Source: a virus. Taken from it: a stretch of DNA of 46,557 nt. The stretch is taken from positions 1-46,557 of the IMG/VR virus record IMGVR_UViG_3300037054_000363; one strand, written 5' to 3'. Below are positions 39,606 through 46,557 of this stretch, piece by piece (position 1 is the stretch's first letter; the number at the start of each line of letters is the position of its first letter). Under the pieces are notes generated by a model. It made no database searches. It was given only the letters and a program-made list of their open reading frames with translations, and was not told the origin of the DNA. A program made the position numbers and the translations under genes.

Positions 39606-39739
39606 GCGTGAGGGGGATCGTCCGCCACGTCACTGGCGGGAAGTAGACGCGACCGACCGCGCTGTGACGAGCAGCGGTTGGGTCCGAAGCGACGGGCCTG
39701 GCTCCGCCGGCATGATCGCAAGGACATGGGACGGACCCG

Positions 39740-40093
39740 GTGCGAAAGCACGGGGACTCCGCTCCTATGTCCTCGCAACAAACCTTCACCACCGGCATGG
39801 ATCGATCCATGCAGGACGAGGATGACACAAGGCGACCAGCGATGAAACGCAGAAATCTATTTCTCGACCACCGGCAGAGGGCTTTTGCCCGAGCCGTCGC
39901 GGAAGGATCGCCGAAGGCGAAAGCGCAAGAGGTCGCCGGCTACAAGCCGAACAGAAAAAACGCCAACCTGCTCTTGCGGGATGAGCGAGTGCTCGCCGAG
40001 ATCGCCCGCGTTCGCACCGTGATCGAGCTGGCCCAATACGGGCGCGACGGTGGCGCTAATGAATCGCATTGCGACACAGAGCGGCGCCGATGA
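39740..40093 (+). CDS. small terminase-like HTH protein (E3)
   Basis: 117 residues as drawn, though MKRRNLFLDHRQRAF at ATG 39842 may be the real start. The core (QRAFARAVAEGSPKAKAQEV, AGYKPNRKNANLLLRDERVL) is the typical N-terminal helix-turn-helix of phage small terminases. No large terminase follows within the window. It may bind a packaging site in the G-rich motifs downstream, or act as a regulator. Confidence 0.65.
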   Translation: MRKHGDSAPMSSQQTFTTGMDRSMQDEDDTRRPAMKRRNLFLDHRQRAFARAVAEGSPKAKAQEVAGYKPNRKNANLLLRDERVLAEIARVRTVIELAQYGRDGGANESHCDTERRR

Positions 40094-40576
40094 ATCGCTC
40101 TGTGGCAATAACTCGGCAATTCGGACTCCCCGTGATGCATTCTCGCAAATCGGGTCGGGCGCTCGCGCGTCGACACATGAATAAACGGAATCGGATTGAA
40201 TCGCTTCGCGCAATTCGCTCATATCTAGGGGTGGGGGTTAAGTCCTTTGAGCCGCGCTGGCCCGCACCGCATGGGGGCACATCCAAAGATTCCCAGGCCT
40301 TTTCGTCCCAAAATATTTTCACCCCTTGTCCGGTGCTGCAATGATCGCCGGCCGGCACGCGCAATCGCTATTCGTCTGGGCGGCTCGCGCCTGGCGCCGC
40401 TGCACCGATCGACCGGGTAGGGGGTTTACTCCCTACCGGCATCGAGGCGGCGGACCGGTTGGCACATTCGCACGAAGGATTGCAAAATTAAATACACAAA
40501 GCCCATTGGCCGATGCCGCGACAGGATTTGATTTCGGGCGCGATAATCAATGGAATCAAAATTGCGGAGCGCGAGC
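40094..40576 (+). other. region without a firm gene; G-rich motif at 40233
   Basis: Open frames exist (40069-40344 and 40341-40580) but lack ribosome sites or domains. GGGGGTTAAGTCCTT-type motif at 40233-40247, and GTAGGGGGTTTACTCCCTAC, a hairpin, at about 40418-40437. The motif recurs at 41095-41112 and, in E2, at 23071. It may be a packaging or regulatory region. Confidence 0.45.
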
Positions 40577-41032
40577 ATGATGCAGCCTCACGCGATCGTG
40601 CGTCGGTGCCCATGTGGTGCAACCTTCTCGACGGTAGTACGCGGAGCGGGACGTCCGTCCGGGTTTTGCTCGGATGTGTGCCGAGCTGAGGCGCGGCGGA
40701 ATTCGAGTCGGCCCGTCCACGCAAGGACGTGTGCCGTTTGCGAGCAGCCGTTCACGACCACGAGCGCGACTGTCGAGTGCTGCAGCCGGCGTTGCGGTTG
40801 GGTGCTCGGCAAGCAACGAAGCAACTCAACGCGCAGTGCCAACGCTCGCGAACGAGCGCGGCGGGTCTGTGAGACGTGCAGCGAAGACTTCATCGCGCGC
40901 AGTCCGAGCGGTCGCGCTCGGCGGGGCGAGGTACGCGAAGGGCGATTCTGCTCACGAAGGTGCCAGGTTGTATGGTTCACGCGGCGGCCGGCGAAGCAAC
41001 TCGATCTATTCGGCGGCGGGTCGCAGCCATGA
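40577..41032 (+). CDS. triple zinc-knuckle protein
   Basis: 151 residues from ATG 40577. Three successive cysteine modules: CPCG...GFCSDVC, CAVC...CCSRRC, and CETC...RFCSRRC, each the half-finger plus half-finger layout of treble-clef ribbons. The spacers are basic. It is related in style to the finger proteins at 18713 and 37974 but has three fingers. Probably nucleic-acid binding. Its stop overlaps the next ATG. Confidence 0.65.
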   Translation: MMQPHAIVRRCPCGATFSTVVRGAGRPSGFCSDVCRAEARRNSSRPVHARTCAVCEQPFTTTSATVECCSRRCGWVLGKQRSNSTRSANARERARRVCETCSEDFIARSPSGRARRGEVREGRFCSRRCQVVWFTRRPAKQLDLFGGGSQP

Positions 41033-41238
41033 CGCGCCCGGCCCTGCATCATCTCGCGGACGAGCTACTGCAGCTCGCCAGCGTCGCGTGGGCAGGGGGG
41101 GTAAAGTCCTTAGAGCAATTCGCGCGAGACCGCGTTCCCACGACCGCGACGATTTCCGCGAAATTCGCCAAACTTTTTTTTCGCCTGATGACTCGGCGGC
41201 GCCGGGCGACCATTCTGAGCCGGAACGCTCGCCCATGA
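41029..41238 (+). CDS. small hypothetical protein in coupled chain
   Basis: 69 residues from ATG 41029, with ATGA overlaps at both ends. Starts MTRPALHHLADELLQLASVA; a helical N-terminus and a basic tail. The G7 motif at 41095 lies inside it, so part of this stretch may serve as a DNA site as well as a gene. Unknown function. Confidence 0.45.
   Translation: MTRPALHHLADELLQLASVAWAGGVKSLEQFARDRVPTTATISAKFAKLFFRLMTRRRRATILSRNARP
41095..41112 (+). repeat. G7 motif, second E3 copy
   Basis: GGGGGGGTAAAGTCCTTA. It resembles 40233-40247 (same element) and 23071-23088 (E2, after the HNH gene). Candidate packaging-end or recognition sequence; function inferred from recurrence near small-terminase genes. 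Confidence 0.45.
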
Positions 41239-41417
41239 CGCCGTGTCCGAAATCCGTCGTGATCGAGCAGACGCTCGACGACGTGATTGCAGCGCTCGAC
41301 CTGATGGGCGGACCGAATCCGATGGATGGAGTTCGGACGCTGGCGGATGTCATTGCCGATCTTGAGCGCGAAGGCGAATGTCCGCTCGAGCTGTTGGGCG
41401 GCGCGCGTCGACCATGA
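41235..41417 (+). CDS. small hypothetical protein in coupled chain
   Basis: 60 residues (MTPCPKSVVIEQTLDDVIAA, then LADVIADLEREGECPLELL), acidic and helical, with ATGA overlaps both upstream and downstream. No known domain. Its overlaps on each side argue that it is translated. Confidence 0.5.
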   Translation: MTPCPKSVVIEQTLDDVIAALDLMGGPNPMDGVRTLADVIADLEREGECPLELLGGARRP

Positions 41418-41788
41418 GCGCACGGGATCCTCACCACGCGATTATCGAACGCGCCGTGAGGGCCGCAGCGCTTGCGCTGTGGGCGCGTGAGCAGACCGTC
41501 GCCGAGGTCACCGCCGCGCTTGCCGCTGCGGTGGCGAGCGATGCGCCGGCCGACATCACGCCGCGTGAGCGCGTGGCCGAGGCGCGCCACGCGCGGCGCG
41601 AGAAGATGGTCGCCGAGGTCATCCGCCTAGAGCGCGAAGGTCGCGGGCGCAGCGCTGTGATGCTGGTCGCGCGCAAATTCGCCCACGACTCGCTCGACGC
41701 CGTCGAGCTCGAAAGCCTTGCGCGAGCGCTGCGCCGTTGGCGAAAGAAAATCGGACAGTGTCCGGTTGCCTGCCCCAAAAGCGGATAG
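41414..41788 (+). CDS. small helical hypothetical protein in coupled chain
   Basis: 124 residues from ATG 41414, overlapping the upstream stop. Ala/Arg-rich helices (REQTVAEVTAALAAAVA; AVELESLARALRRWRKK) and a HTH-like middle (GRGRSAVMLVARKFAHDSLD). Possibly DNA-binding. No family recognised. Confidence 0.55.
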   Translation: MSARDPHHAIIERAVRAAALALWAREQTVAEVTAALAAAVASDAPADITPRERVAEARHARREKMVAEVIRLEREGRGRSAVMLVARKFAHDSLDAVELESLARALRRWRKKIGQCPVACPKSG

Positions 41789-41799
41789 AGGGATTGTCC

Positions 41800-42405
41800 A
41801 TGGCTACGAACACCCAAGAGATTCACACTCTCACAACCGCCGAGATCGCTCGCCAGGTTGCGATTCACACCGCGCGGCGGCGGCAGATCGTCAATGAACG
41901 TGCGGCTATGTTCGCGAACGCGCTGAAAAATGGCGGGAGCACCGAGTCGCCAGTTGTCGATTCTGACGAGCGGGCGGCGCGTGAGCACGCGAAGGCGCTC
42001 CTAAATGGAGCAGCGCCGCCCTCGCTGTCGCTGCCGCCGGAGATCACCCGCGACAAGGCGCTTTTTAGGGAACAGCGCGGGATAGATATTGCATTGAGAA
42101 TTTTGGCCGACGAAAGTCTCGCGGCACGCGCAGCCGACGCGGTTGCGTGGTCCGAAACCCATAGCGACCAATGGGGCGCGCTATGCCGCGAGATCGCGCT
42201 GGCGGCGATCAGGCTGCAAGCGCTGGAAAATCGCGCACGCGAATTGATCGGCCAGTGTCCCGACATTTTTGCAGTGCGTCTTCCGATGACAAACCTCATC
42301 GGCGGGCGAACGGTCGCCGAAATTCCCGTGAGTGATTTGACGGACGCTGCCATTAGCGAAGGCGTCATCACACTCGCCGAAATCAGGAAGGCACAAACAT
42401 GTTGA
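41800..42405 (+). CDS. coiled-coil protein directly upstream of capsid gene
   Basis: 201 residues from ATG 41800; an in-frame start at 41737 would overlap the upstream gene. Mostly helical (AEIARQVAIHTARRRQIVNE; EHAKALLNGAAPP). It overlaps the capsid gene by 7 bp. Because the capsid protein appears to lack the usual long N-terminal delta domain, this protein may be a separate scaffold. It occupies the place that the coiled-coil gene at 23728 has before the protease in E2. The scaffold role is inference. Confidence 0.6.
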   Translation: MATNTQEIHTLTTAEIARQVAIHTARRRQIVNERAAMFANALKNGGSTESPVVDSDERAAREHAKALLNGAAPPSLSLPPEITRDKALFREQRGIDIALRILADESLAARAADAVAWSETHSDQWGALCREIALAAIRLQALENRARELIGQCPDIFAVRLPMTNLIGGRTVAEIPVSDLTDAAISEGVITLAEIRKAQTC

Positions 42406-43454
42406 ATCAATCTCGGGTGCGCGCCTTCACGGGCGCCGGGGCCGAACAGCGGGCCGAGCGCGTCGGGTACTTTTTCAAGGCCTTGGCCGGCCAGGATGCC
42501 GCAAAGCGATGGTGTATCGAAAACCAAATCGGCCTTACGAAGGCGACGAACGAAAGTGCGAACGTGACGGGCGGATTTTTGGCGCCGCAGGATTTCGATG
42601 CTGCGATTATTTCGGTTCGTGAGCGTATGGGTGCTTTCCGCCAGGGAGCGGAAATTCGGCCGACGCAGAGCGACGGACAGGTCCGGCCGCGCCGTGTCGG
42701 TGGACTGACGGCCAATTTCGTGAGCGAGGGTGCGGCAATCCCGGAGAGTTCATTTCAGCTAGACGCGGTCGAGTCCGCGCAGAAAAAGCTTGCGGTCCTC
42801 GGGAGGGCCTCGTCCGAGCTGTTCGACGACGATGCCGCGGGGCTAGGCGAATTCCTTACGAGCGAGATCGGGTATGCCTTTGCCTCAACCGAAGACGACT
42901 GCGGTTTCAACGGTGACGGCACATCGTTATTCCGCGGAATCTCTGGGCTGGCTTTGAAGCTGGGCGGCCTTAAGTCGGCGGTCGTTGCAGCATCCGGGCA
43001 CAATACGTTCGCAACTCTCGACATCACGGACATTTCGAACTTGATGGCCGGCTTGCTCGCCACGGCGATTCCGGGCGCGGCCTGGTACACGAGTGCGACC
43101 GGCTATGCGCAGACGTTCTGCCGGCTCGCAGCCGTGAGCGGCGGGCTGGTCGCGACCATGCGGCCGGATGGGACGATCGCGGCCTCTTACCTCGGATTCC
43201 CGGTGAGGTTCTCGGGAAAACTTCCCGACACCCAATCGAGTCTGAGCACAAAGGCAATGTTGTTTTTCGGCAACTTGGGAATGTCGAGCGTTTTGGTCGA
43301 GCGGAATACTCAGACGATCCTCGCCATAAGCCGCCATCGTGCTCTCGACACCGACCAGATTCTGATCCGCGGAATCCAGCGGTGCGACATCATCAACCAC
43401 ACGGTCGGCGACGCGAGCACGCGTGGGCCGATCGCGATGCTGACCGCACCGTGA
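42399..43454 (+). CDS. HK97-type major capsid protein
   Basis: 351 residues. HK97-fold features in order: TGGFLAPQDFDAAIISVRER (start of the shell domain, about residue 57), TQSDGQVRPRRVGGLTANFV (E-loop region), SEGAAIPESSFQLD, the spine-helix region SELFDDDAAGLGEFLTSEIG, DCGFNGDGTSLFRGISGL, and a P/A-domain ending AISRHRALDTDQILIRG. The N-terminal segment before the shell is only ~55 residues, shorter than the ~100-residue delta domain usual in self-scaffolding members. No prohead protease or portal is seen nearby. It should form the shell of an E3 or hybrid particle. Confidence 0.9.
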   Translation: MLNQSRVRAFTGAGAEQRAERVGYFFKALAGQDAAKRWCIENQIGLTKATNESANVTGGFLAPQDFDAAIISVRERMGAFRQGAEIRPTQSDGQVRPRRVGGLTANFVSEGAAIPESSFQLDAVESAQKKLAVLGRASSELFDDDAAGLGEFLTSEIGYAFASTEDDCGFNGDGTSLFRGISGLALKLGGLKSAVVAASGHNTFATLDITDISNLMAGLLATAIPGAAWYTSATGYAQTFCRLAAVSGGLVATMRPDGTIAASYLGFPVRFSGKLPDTQSSLSTKAMLFFGNLGMSSVLVERNTQTILAISRHRALDTDQILIRGIQRCDIINHTVGDASTRGPIAMLTAP

Positions 43455-43468
43455 CGAAGGGACGGACC

Positions 43469-43681
43469 ATGGCGAAGTTCAAGCGAATGCCGCGAAAAAT
43501 TGTCGGCGACGATGGGCCGATCAAACCGAGCGATCCGTCGAACGTGGCGCAGAATCCGAGTCCGCCGACGCCAACCTTCCCGGACTCACAGGTGGCACCT
43601 GGGACGTCGACTGTCGTTCGTCCTGTCGTGCAGCCGCCAGCGCCCGGGTCTGCTCAACCGAGCCCGCCGCTCGTTCCCTGA
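43469..43681 (+). CDS. small Pro-rich protein after capsid gene
   Basis: 70 residues from ATG 43469 (GGGACGG site). Basic start MAKFKRMPRKIVGDDGPIKP followed by a Pro/Ser-rich, probably unstructured tail. Located right after the capsid gene, where decoration or connector genes occur. Unknown role. Confidence 0.5.
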   Translation: MAKFKRMPRKIVGDDGPIKPSDPSNVAQNPSPPTPTFPDSQVAPGTSTVVRPVVQPPAPGSAQPSPPLVP

Positions 43682-43715
43682 CTGTCGTTGATGCGAAGAC
43701 TTACGAGGTTCGAAA

Positions 43716-44057
43716 ATGATGAAGTCGAAGGTGATGCACCGAAACAGCGGCTCTCGCATAAGCCGGGGAACAACCGTGCGGATGAGCGACGGGTGGCGTG
43801 GCAAGGTCGAAGAAAACTGCGGCTCTTTTATTGCCTGCATCGCCGATGGGGCACGCCCCTGCATCCACTGGACCGGCGACTACCGATTGGTTTCCGTCAG
43901 CTCCGTCACGATCGAAGGGAGCAAGGCGATCGTCAGATGGAAATCGCGGCCAACGGCATCCAGGCTGAAGGTCGATCGTGACGAGCAGCTTCGCCGCGTG
44001 GTCGCGGACCATAACCGTGCGCGGCGCGAGCGCGAATGGGAAAGTGCTTTGGATTGA
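43716..44057 (+). CDS. hypothetical protein in E3 particle operon
   Basis: 113 residues. The middle has a small beta-rich pattern (GTTVRMSDGWRGKVEE; YRLVSVSSVTIEGSKAIVRW) and the C-terminus is basic and helical. No recognised head-tail connector signature. Placed between capsid and tape-measure genes, where connectors would be expected. Confidence 0.5.
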   Translation: MMKSKVMHRNSGSRISRGTTVRMSDGWRGKVEENCGSFIACIADGARPCIHWTGDYRLVSVSSVTIEGSKAIVRWKSRPTASRLKVDRDEQLRRVVADHNRARREREWESALD

Positions 44058-44114
44058 GGGCAGCGCTGACGGGGTAGCGGGCTTTGGCGCGCAAGTCTTA
44101 GAGAAGAGAAAAAC

Positions 44115-46220
44115 GTGGCTGGTCCGACGCTCACCGCGACGCTTCAAGCGAAGCTCGACGCCTTTACGCAACAGATGACGCAGGCCGGTGACATCGCCGA
44201 GCAGGCGGTGAAGAAGATCGAGGACACGTTCTCGAACGCCAATCCGCAGTTCGGGGGCGATTTTCTCAAGACCGCGCTCGGCGGCATCGCCGGTGGCGGC
44301 GCGCTCGCTGCGTTCGTCGCGCTGTTGCAGTCGGCCAACAAGGAAATGGCCGAGCTTCACGACAACGCCAAGCTTGTAAGTCTGTCAATCGAGGACTTCC
44401 AGAAATTCCAGTTCGCCGCGAACGTCGGCGGTTTGTCGAATAAAGACTTTGCCTCCGGCGTCACGGCCATGGCGACCAAGCTCAACGACGCGGTGCGCAG
44501 CGAGAATGATCTTACCAAGCTGCTCGATGCCAACAACGTCACATATAAGGACGACAACGATAAGCTGATCACGACCAATCAGCTCTTCACGATCGCGGCG
44601 AACCTTGTCCATAACGCCAGGACGGAGCTCGACAAGGTCAAGATCGCCGACATGCTCGGGCTGACGAAGGAATGGGTGCCAGTCCTCGAGCAGGGTGGCG
44701 CGGCGTTCAACAATCTCGCGAATAAAGCGATTGACGCGGGCGCGGTCATCGATACCGAGACCATCAATAAGGCCAAGCTTTTCGAGACGCAGTGGAATCA
44801 ATCCACCGCGCGTTGGTCAGCGATGTTCAAGGCGGAGACCGGCGAGATTGCCGGCTATCTCAACACGCTGATCGACAAGGCCGGACAGTTTGTCGCGGCG
44901 GCGATGCCGAAGCAGGCGCAGTCTGGCGGCGCCCAGTTCGGTGGCCAGACGCAACAGGATCACAATAACGACACGATCACGCTGCTCGTCGCGCTGGCGA
45001 AGGCATATTTCGACGTCAAGCTCAATGCCGAGGAGCTGGAAGCGATCCAGAACCGCGCCGCGTTGCGCGGCGAGGGTGTTCCGCAGGTCGTGCTCGACAA
45101 GCTCGACGCGCTGAAAACGAAATCTGATGCCGCCAAGAAGTCCATGCAGGAGCTGGCGGCGCAGACCTTCGGCGATAACGTCCCGCTGCCGCGGGCGCGT
45201 CCGGCCGCCGCGGATGCCAACGGCGACCCGACCAACATTCCGGGGGCCGCCGATGAATCGAACAAAGCGCTCGATCGCGAGGTTGCCCGTCTCGATCGCC
45301 ACATCGCGACGCTCGACGCCGACACGGTCGCGGTCGGGCTAAATGCCGGAGAGCACGAGAAGCTTCGCACTGAGCTGATCCTTCTCAACGCCGCGTCGCA
45401 AGACGACGAAGCCATCACGACGGCAAAGATCGACCAATACACCAAGCTTCGCGCCACCATGTCGGCGCAGCAGGCGCTTGATGCGGCCGGGATCGAGCTC
45501 GACAAGAAGCATTCCGCCGCCTTCGCCGAGGTGCCCCCACGCGCCGCCGAGGCGGGCCTTGCCGCGGCCAAGGCCAAGCAGGAATTCGCCGGTCTCAACA
45601 GTGCACTCACCTTCGCGGGCGATCAGGCGATCTCGATCGTCGATGGGCTACGCACGCACAGTCTCACGGCCGCGCAAGCGGTGCAGCAGCTTACCAACCA
45701 GATCATCACGGCGCTGGAGAAGGCGGTGCTGCTCGGCCAAGGGCCGCTGGCGGCTTTCCTCGGACTCGCGGGCCAGCCAGGCTCGGGTGGTCTTGGCGGC
45801 ATCCTAGGGATGTTGACGACCAAGGGCGGCAGCGCGGGTTCGGCCGGCGGCATGGGTGGAGAAATCCCCGCCTTCGCGTCGGGCACCGACTCCGCGCCAG
45901 GCGGCCCGGCATGGGTTGGAGAGAGCGGCCCAGAGCTGATCAATCTGCCGAAGGGCGCGAGCGTGACGCCGATGAGTGCGCTGCAATCGATGGCGGGCGG
46001 AGGTGGTGGCGGAGGTGGACCGATCAACGTCTCTCTCAATGTCGTCAACAATGCCGGCGCGGAAGTAAACATGGGCTCGCCGCAGCCGAATGGGAACGGC
46101 GGCTTCGATCTGACCGTTCTGATCGACAAGGCAGTCGCCACCAAAGCATCGCAGCCAGGATCACAGATAAATCGCGCGCTCGGTGGCTACGGCATTTCTC
46201 AGCAACCGGTGCGGAGATGA
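44115..46220 (+). CDS. phage tail tape-measure protein (E3)
   Basis: 701 residues from GTG 44115. N-terminal helices (LTATLQAKLDAFTQQMTQAG), a hydrophobic Gly/Ala segment (TALGGIAGGGALAAFVALL), long helical middle, Gly-rich C-terminus with EIPAFASGTDSAPGG and WVGESGPELINLPKGASVTP, which is the typical tape-measure end. It is not clearly homologous to the E2 tape measure in the N-terminal part. No tube or connector genes precede it, so the tail context is incomplete. Confidence 0.85.
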   Translation: MAGPTLTATLQAKLDAFTQQMTQAGDIAEQAVKKIEDTFSNANPQFGGDFLKTALGGIAGGGALAAFVALLQSANKEMAELHDNAKLVSLSIEDFQKFQFAANVGGLSNKDFASGVTAMATKLNDAVRSENDLTKLLDANNVTYKDDNDKLITTNQLFTIAANLVHNARTELDKVKIADMLGLTKEWVPVLEQGGAAFNNLANKAIDAGAVIDTETINKAKLFETQWNQSTARWSAMFKAETGEIAGYLNTLIDKAGQFVAAAMPKQAQSGGAQFGGQTQQDHNNDTITLLVALAKAYFDVKLNAEELEAIQNRAALRGEGVPQVVLDKLDALKTKSDAAKKSMQELAAQTFGDNVPLPRARPAAADANGDPTNIPGAADESNKALDREVARLDRHIATLDADTVAVGLNAGEHEKLRTELILLNAASQDDEAITTAKIDQYTKLRATMSAQQALDAAGIELDKKHSAAFAEVPPRAAEAGLAAAKAKQEFAGLNSALTFAGDQAISIVDGLRTHSLTAAQAVQQLTNQIITALEKAVLLGQGPLAAFLGLAGQPGSGGLGGILGMLTTKGGSAGSAGGMGGEIPAFASGTDSAPGGPAWVGESGPELINLPKGASVTPMSALQSMAGGGGGGGGPINVSLNVVNNAGAEVNMGSPQPNGNGGFDLTVLIDKAVATKASQPGSQINRALGGYGISQQPVRR

Positions 46221-46223
46221 TTT

Positions 46224-46289
46224 ATGGTCGACGCTTGGCCGAGCGATCCGCAGCAGCGGCAGGCGCGGCTGCGCTCGCTCGGCAAATAG
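46224..46289 (+). CDS. very short open frame (21 residues)
   Basis: MVDAWPSDPQQRQARLRSLG followed by K and a stop. It lies in the gap between the tape-measure gene and the next gene. Too short for firm support, but the gap holds no other frame with a start. Confidence 0.3.
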   Translation: MVDAWPSDPQQRQARLRSLGK

Positions 46290-46311
46290 ACGCAAAGCGA
46301 GGTCACAATCG

Positions 46312-46557
46312 ATGAGCGATCAAGAGCCGCCGAAGCGGACGCATTTCGACCGGGCCGTTGTAAGCGTTTGGGTCGAAGCGATGATCAAATCCGGCCGCGA
46401 GCAAAAGATGGACGATCTATTGCTTGGCATAGAACTGATCGCCCACGGGCAGGCGCTAATCACCGAACGGCCCGTCGATGAGGTACGCGCCGAGGTCGAC
46501 AAGACCTTTGAGATCGCGATAGCGCGGGCGAAGACGGCACCGACGGGGCGGGCATGA
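46312..46557 (+). CDS. small hypothetical protein at window end
   Basis: 81 residues from ATG 46312 (MSDQEPPKRTHFDRAVVSVW) to a TGA that is the last three bases of the window. Helical and acidic, no domain recognised. Complete by coordinates; the operon continues outside. Confidence 0.55.
   Translation: MSDQEPPKRTHFDRAVVSVWVEAMIKSGREQKMDDLLLGIELIAHGQALITERPVDEVRAEVDKTFEIAIARAKTAPTGRA

Larger units (their letters stand above)
33762..46557 (+). mobile_element. Element E3 (left 12.8 kb, right end outside window)
   Basis: Begins at the tRNA-Cys 3' half with a rightward integrase 143 bp further on, the same design as E1 and E2. Contents: integrase, AlpA/Xis, DUF3102/MT-A70 protein, Zn-finger and DnaT-like genes, small terminase, a coupled chain of small genes, HK97 capsid protein and tape measure. 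No large terminase, portal or protease is seen up to 46557. Whether it is a satellite or a phage cannot be settled without the right part. Confidence 0.7.

Noticed and set aside
40326-40580. 84-residue frame before the triple-finger gene
   Set aside because: No ribosome site, Arg-rich composition as in random GC-rich frames, and it covers a hairpin and the G-rich motif region.
43978-44178. 66-residue frame between 43716 and the tape-measure gene
   Set aside because: Overlaps both neighbours out of frame and has no domain or ribosome site.

Overview
The window looks like chromosomal DNA of a GC-rich alphaproteobacterium, most likely of the order Rhizobiales (Bradyrhizobium-like). This is inferred from a DUF1127 gene, the short Tat-signal proteins, the codon use and the style of the phage-like genes. 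No rRNA or housekeeping operon is present to fix the genus. Almost all of the window is mobile: two complete integrated elements in tandem at one tRNA-Asn gene, and the left 12.8 kb of a third element next to a tRNA-Cys remnant. A short chromosomal stretch of about 1.2 kb separates them.

Layout. (1) 1-1421: a leftward XRE-ImmA/IrrE metallopeptidase gene, possibly the right end of a further element. (2) 1422-16479, element E1: 45-bp att repeat, tyrosine integrase, AlpA-type regulator, a rightward block of particle-type genes (decoration/fibre-like, DUF2793 fibre, scaffolding protein), two small leftward genes, a replication block ending in a VapE-type ATPase, an inverted array of 9-bp iterons, a small terminase, a large terminase split into two overlapping genes, and membrane-protein cargo at the right end. 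(3) 16435-32508, element E2: identical 45-bp att, integrase, AlpA-like gene, Zn-finger protein, helicase/primase-type ATPase, two further iteron arrays, P27-type small terminase, HNH nuclease, prohead protease, large terminase, tape-measure protein, and two Tat-signal proteins. It ends in the intact tRNA-Asn at 32464-32538. (4) 32539-33761: chromosome, with a DUF1127 gene and a small exported protein. (5) 33762 to the end, element E3: tRNA-Cys 3' half as att, integrase, AlpA/Xis, a DUF3102 plus MT-A70-like protein, a Zn-finger homologue of the E2 protein, DnaT-like gene, small terminase, a chain of tightly coupled small genes, HK97-type major capsid protein and a tape-measure protein. It runs off the window.

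How it fits together. Each element pairs an integrase with an AlpA-type regulator. E1 and E2 also have a compact replication module and terminases, but each carries only part of a virion gene set. E1 has a scaffold, fibre proteins and terminase but no capsid, portal or tail. E2 has a protease, terminase and tape measure but no capsid or portal. E3, as far as seen, has a capsid and tape measure but no portal, protease or large terminase. The genes are open and tightly packed, which suits phage satellites (PICI/P4-like parasites that borrow a helper's particle) better than decayed prophages. That reading is inference.

The most distinctive structures in the DNA are two. First, three arrays of different hexamers repeated every 9 bp in facing orientation (GGGACA, GTCCGC, TCCGAC), lying after the replication ATPase gene and before the small terminase. 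Second, element-specific short boxes at the element ends (TGTGGCCCC for E1, GGTACCCC for E2, TGAGTCCCC for E3); in E1 and E2 one copy abuts the integrase start codon.
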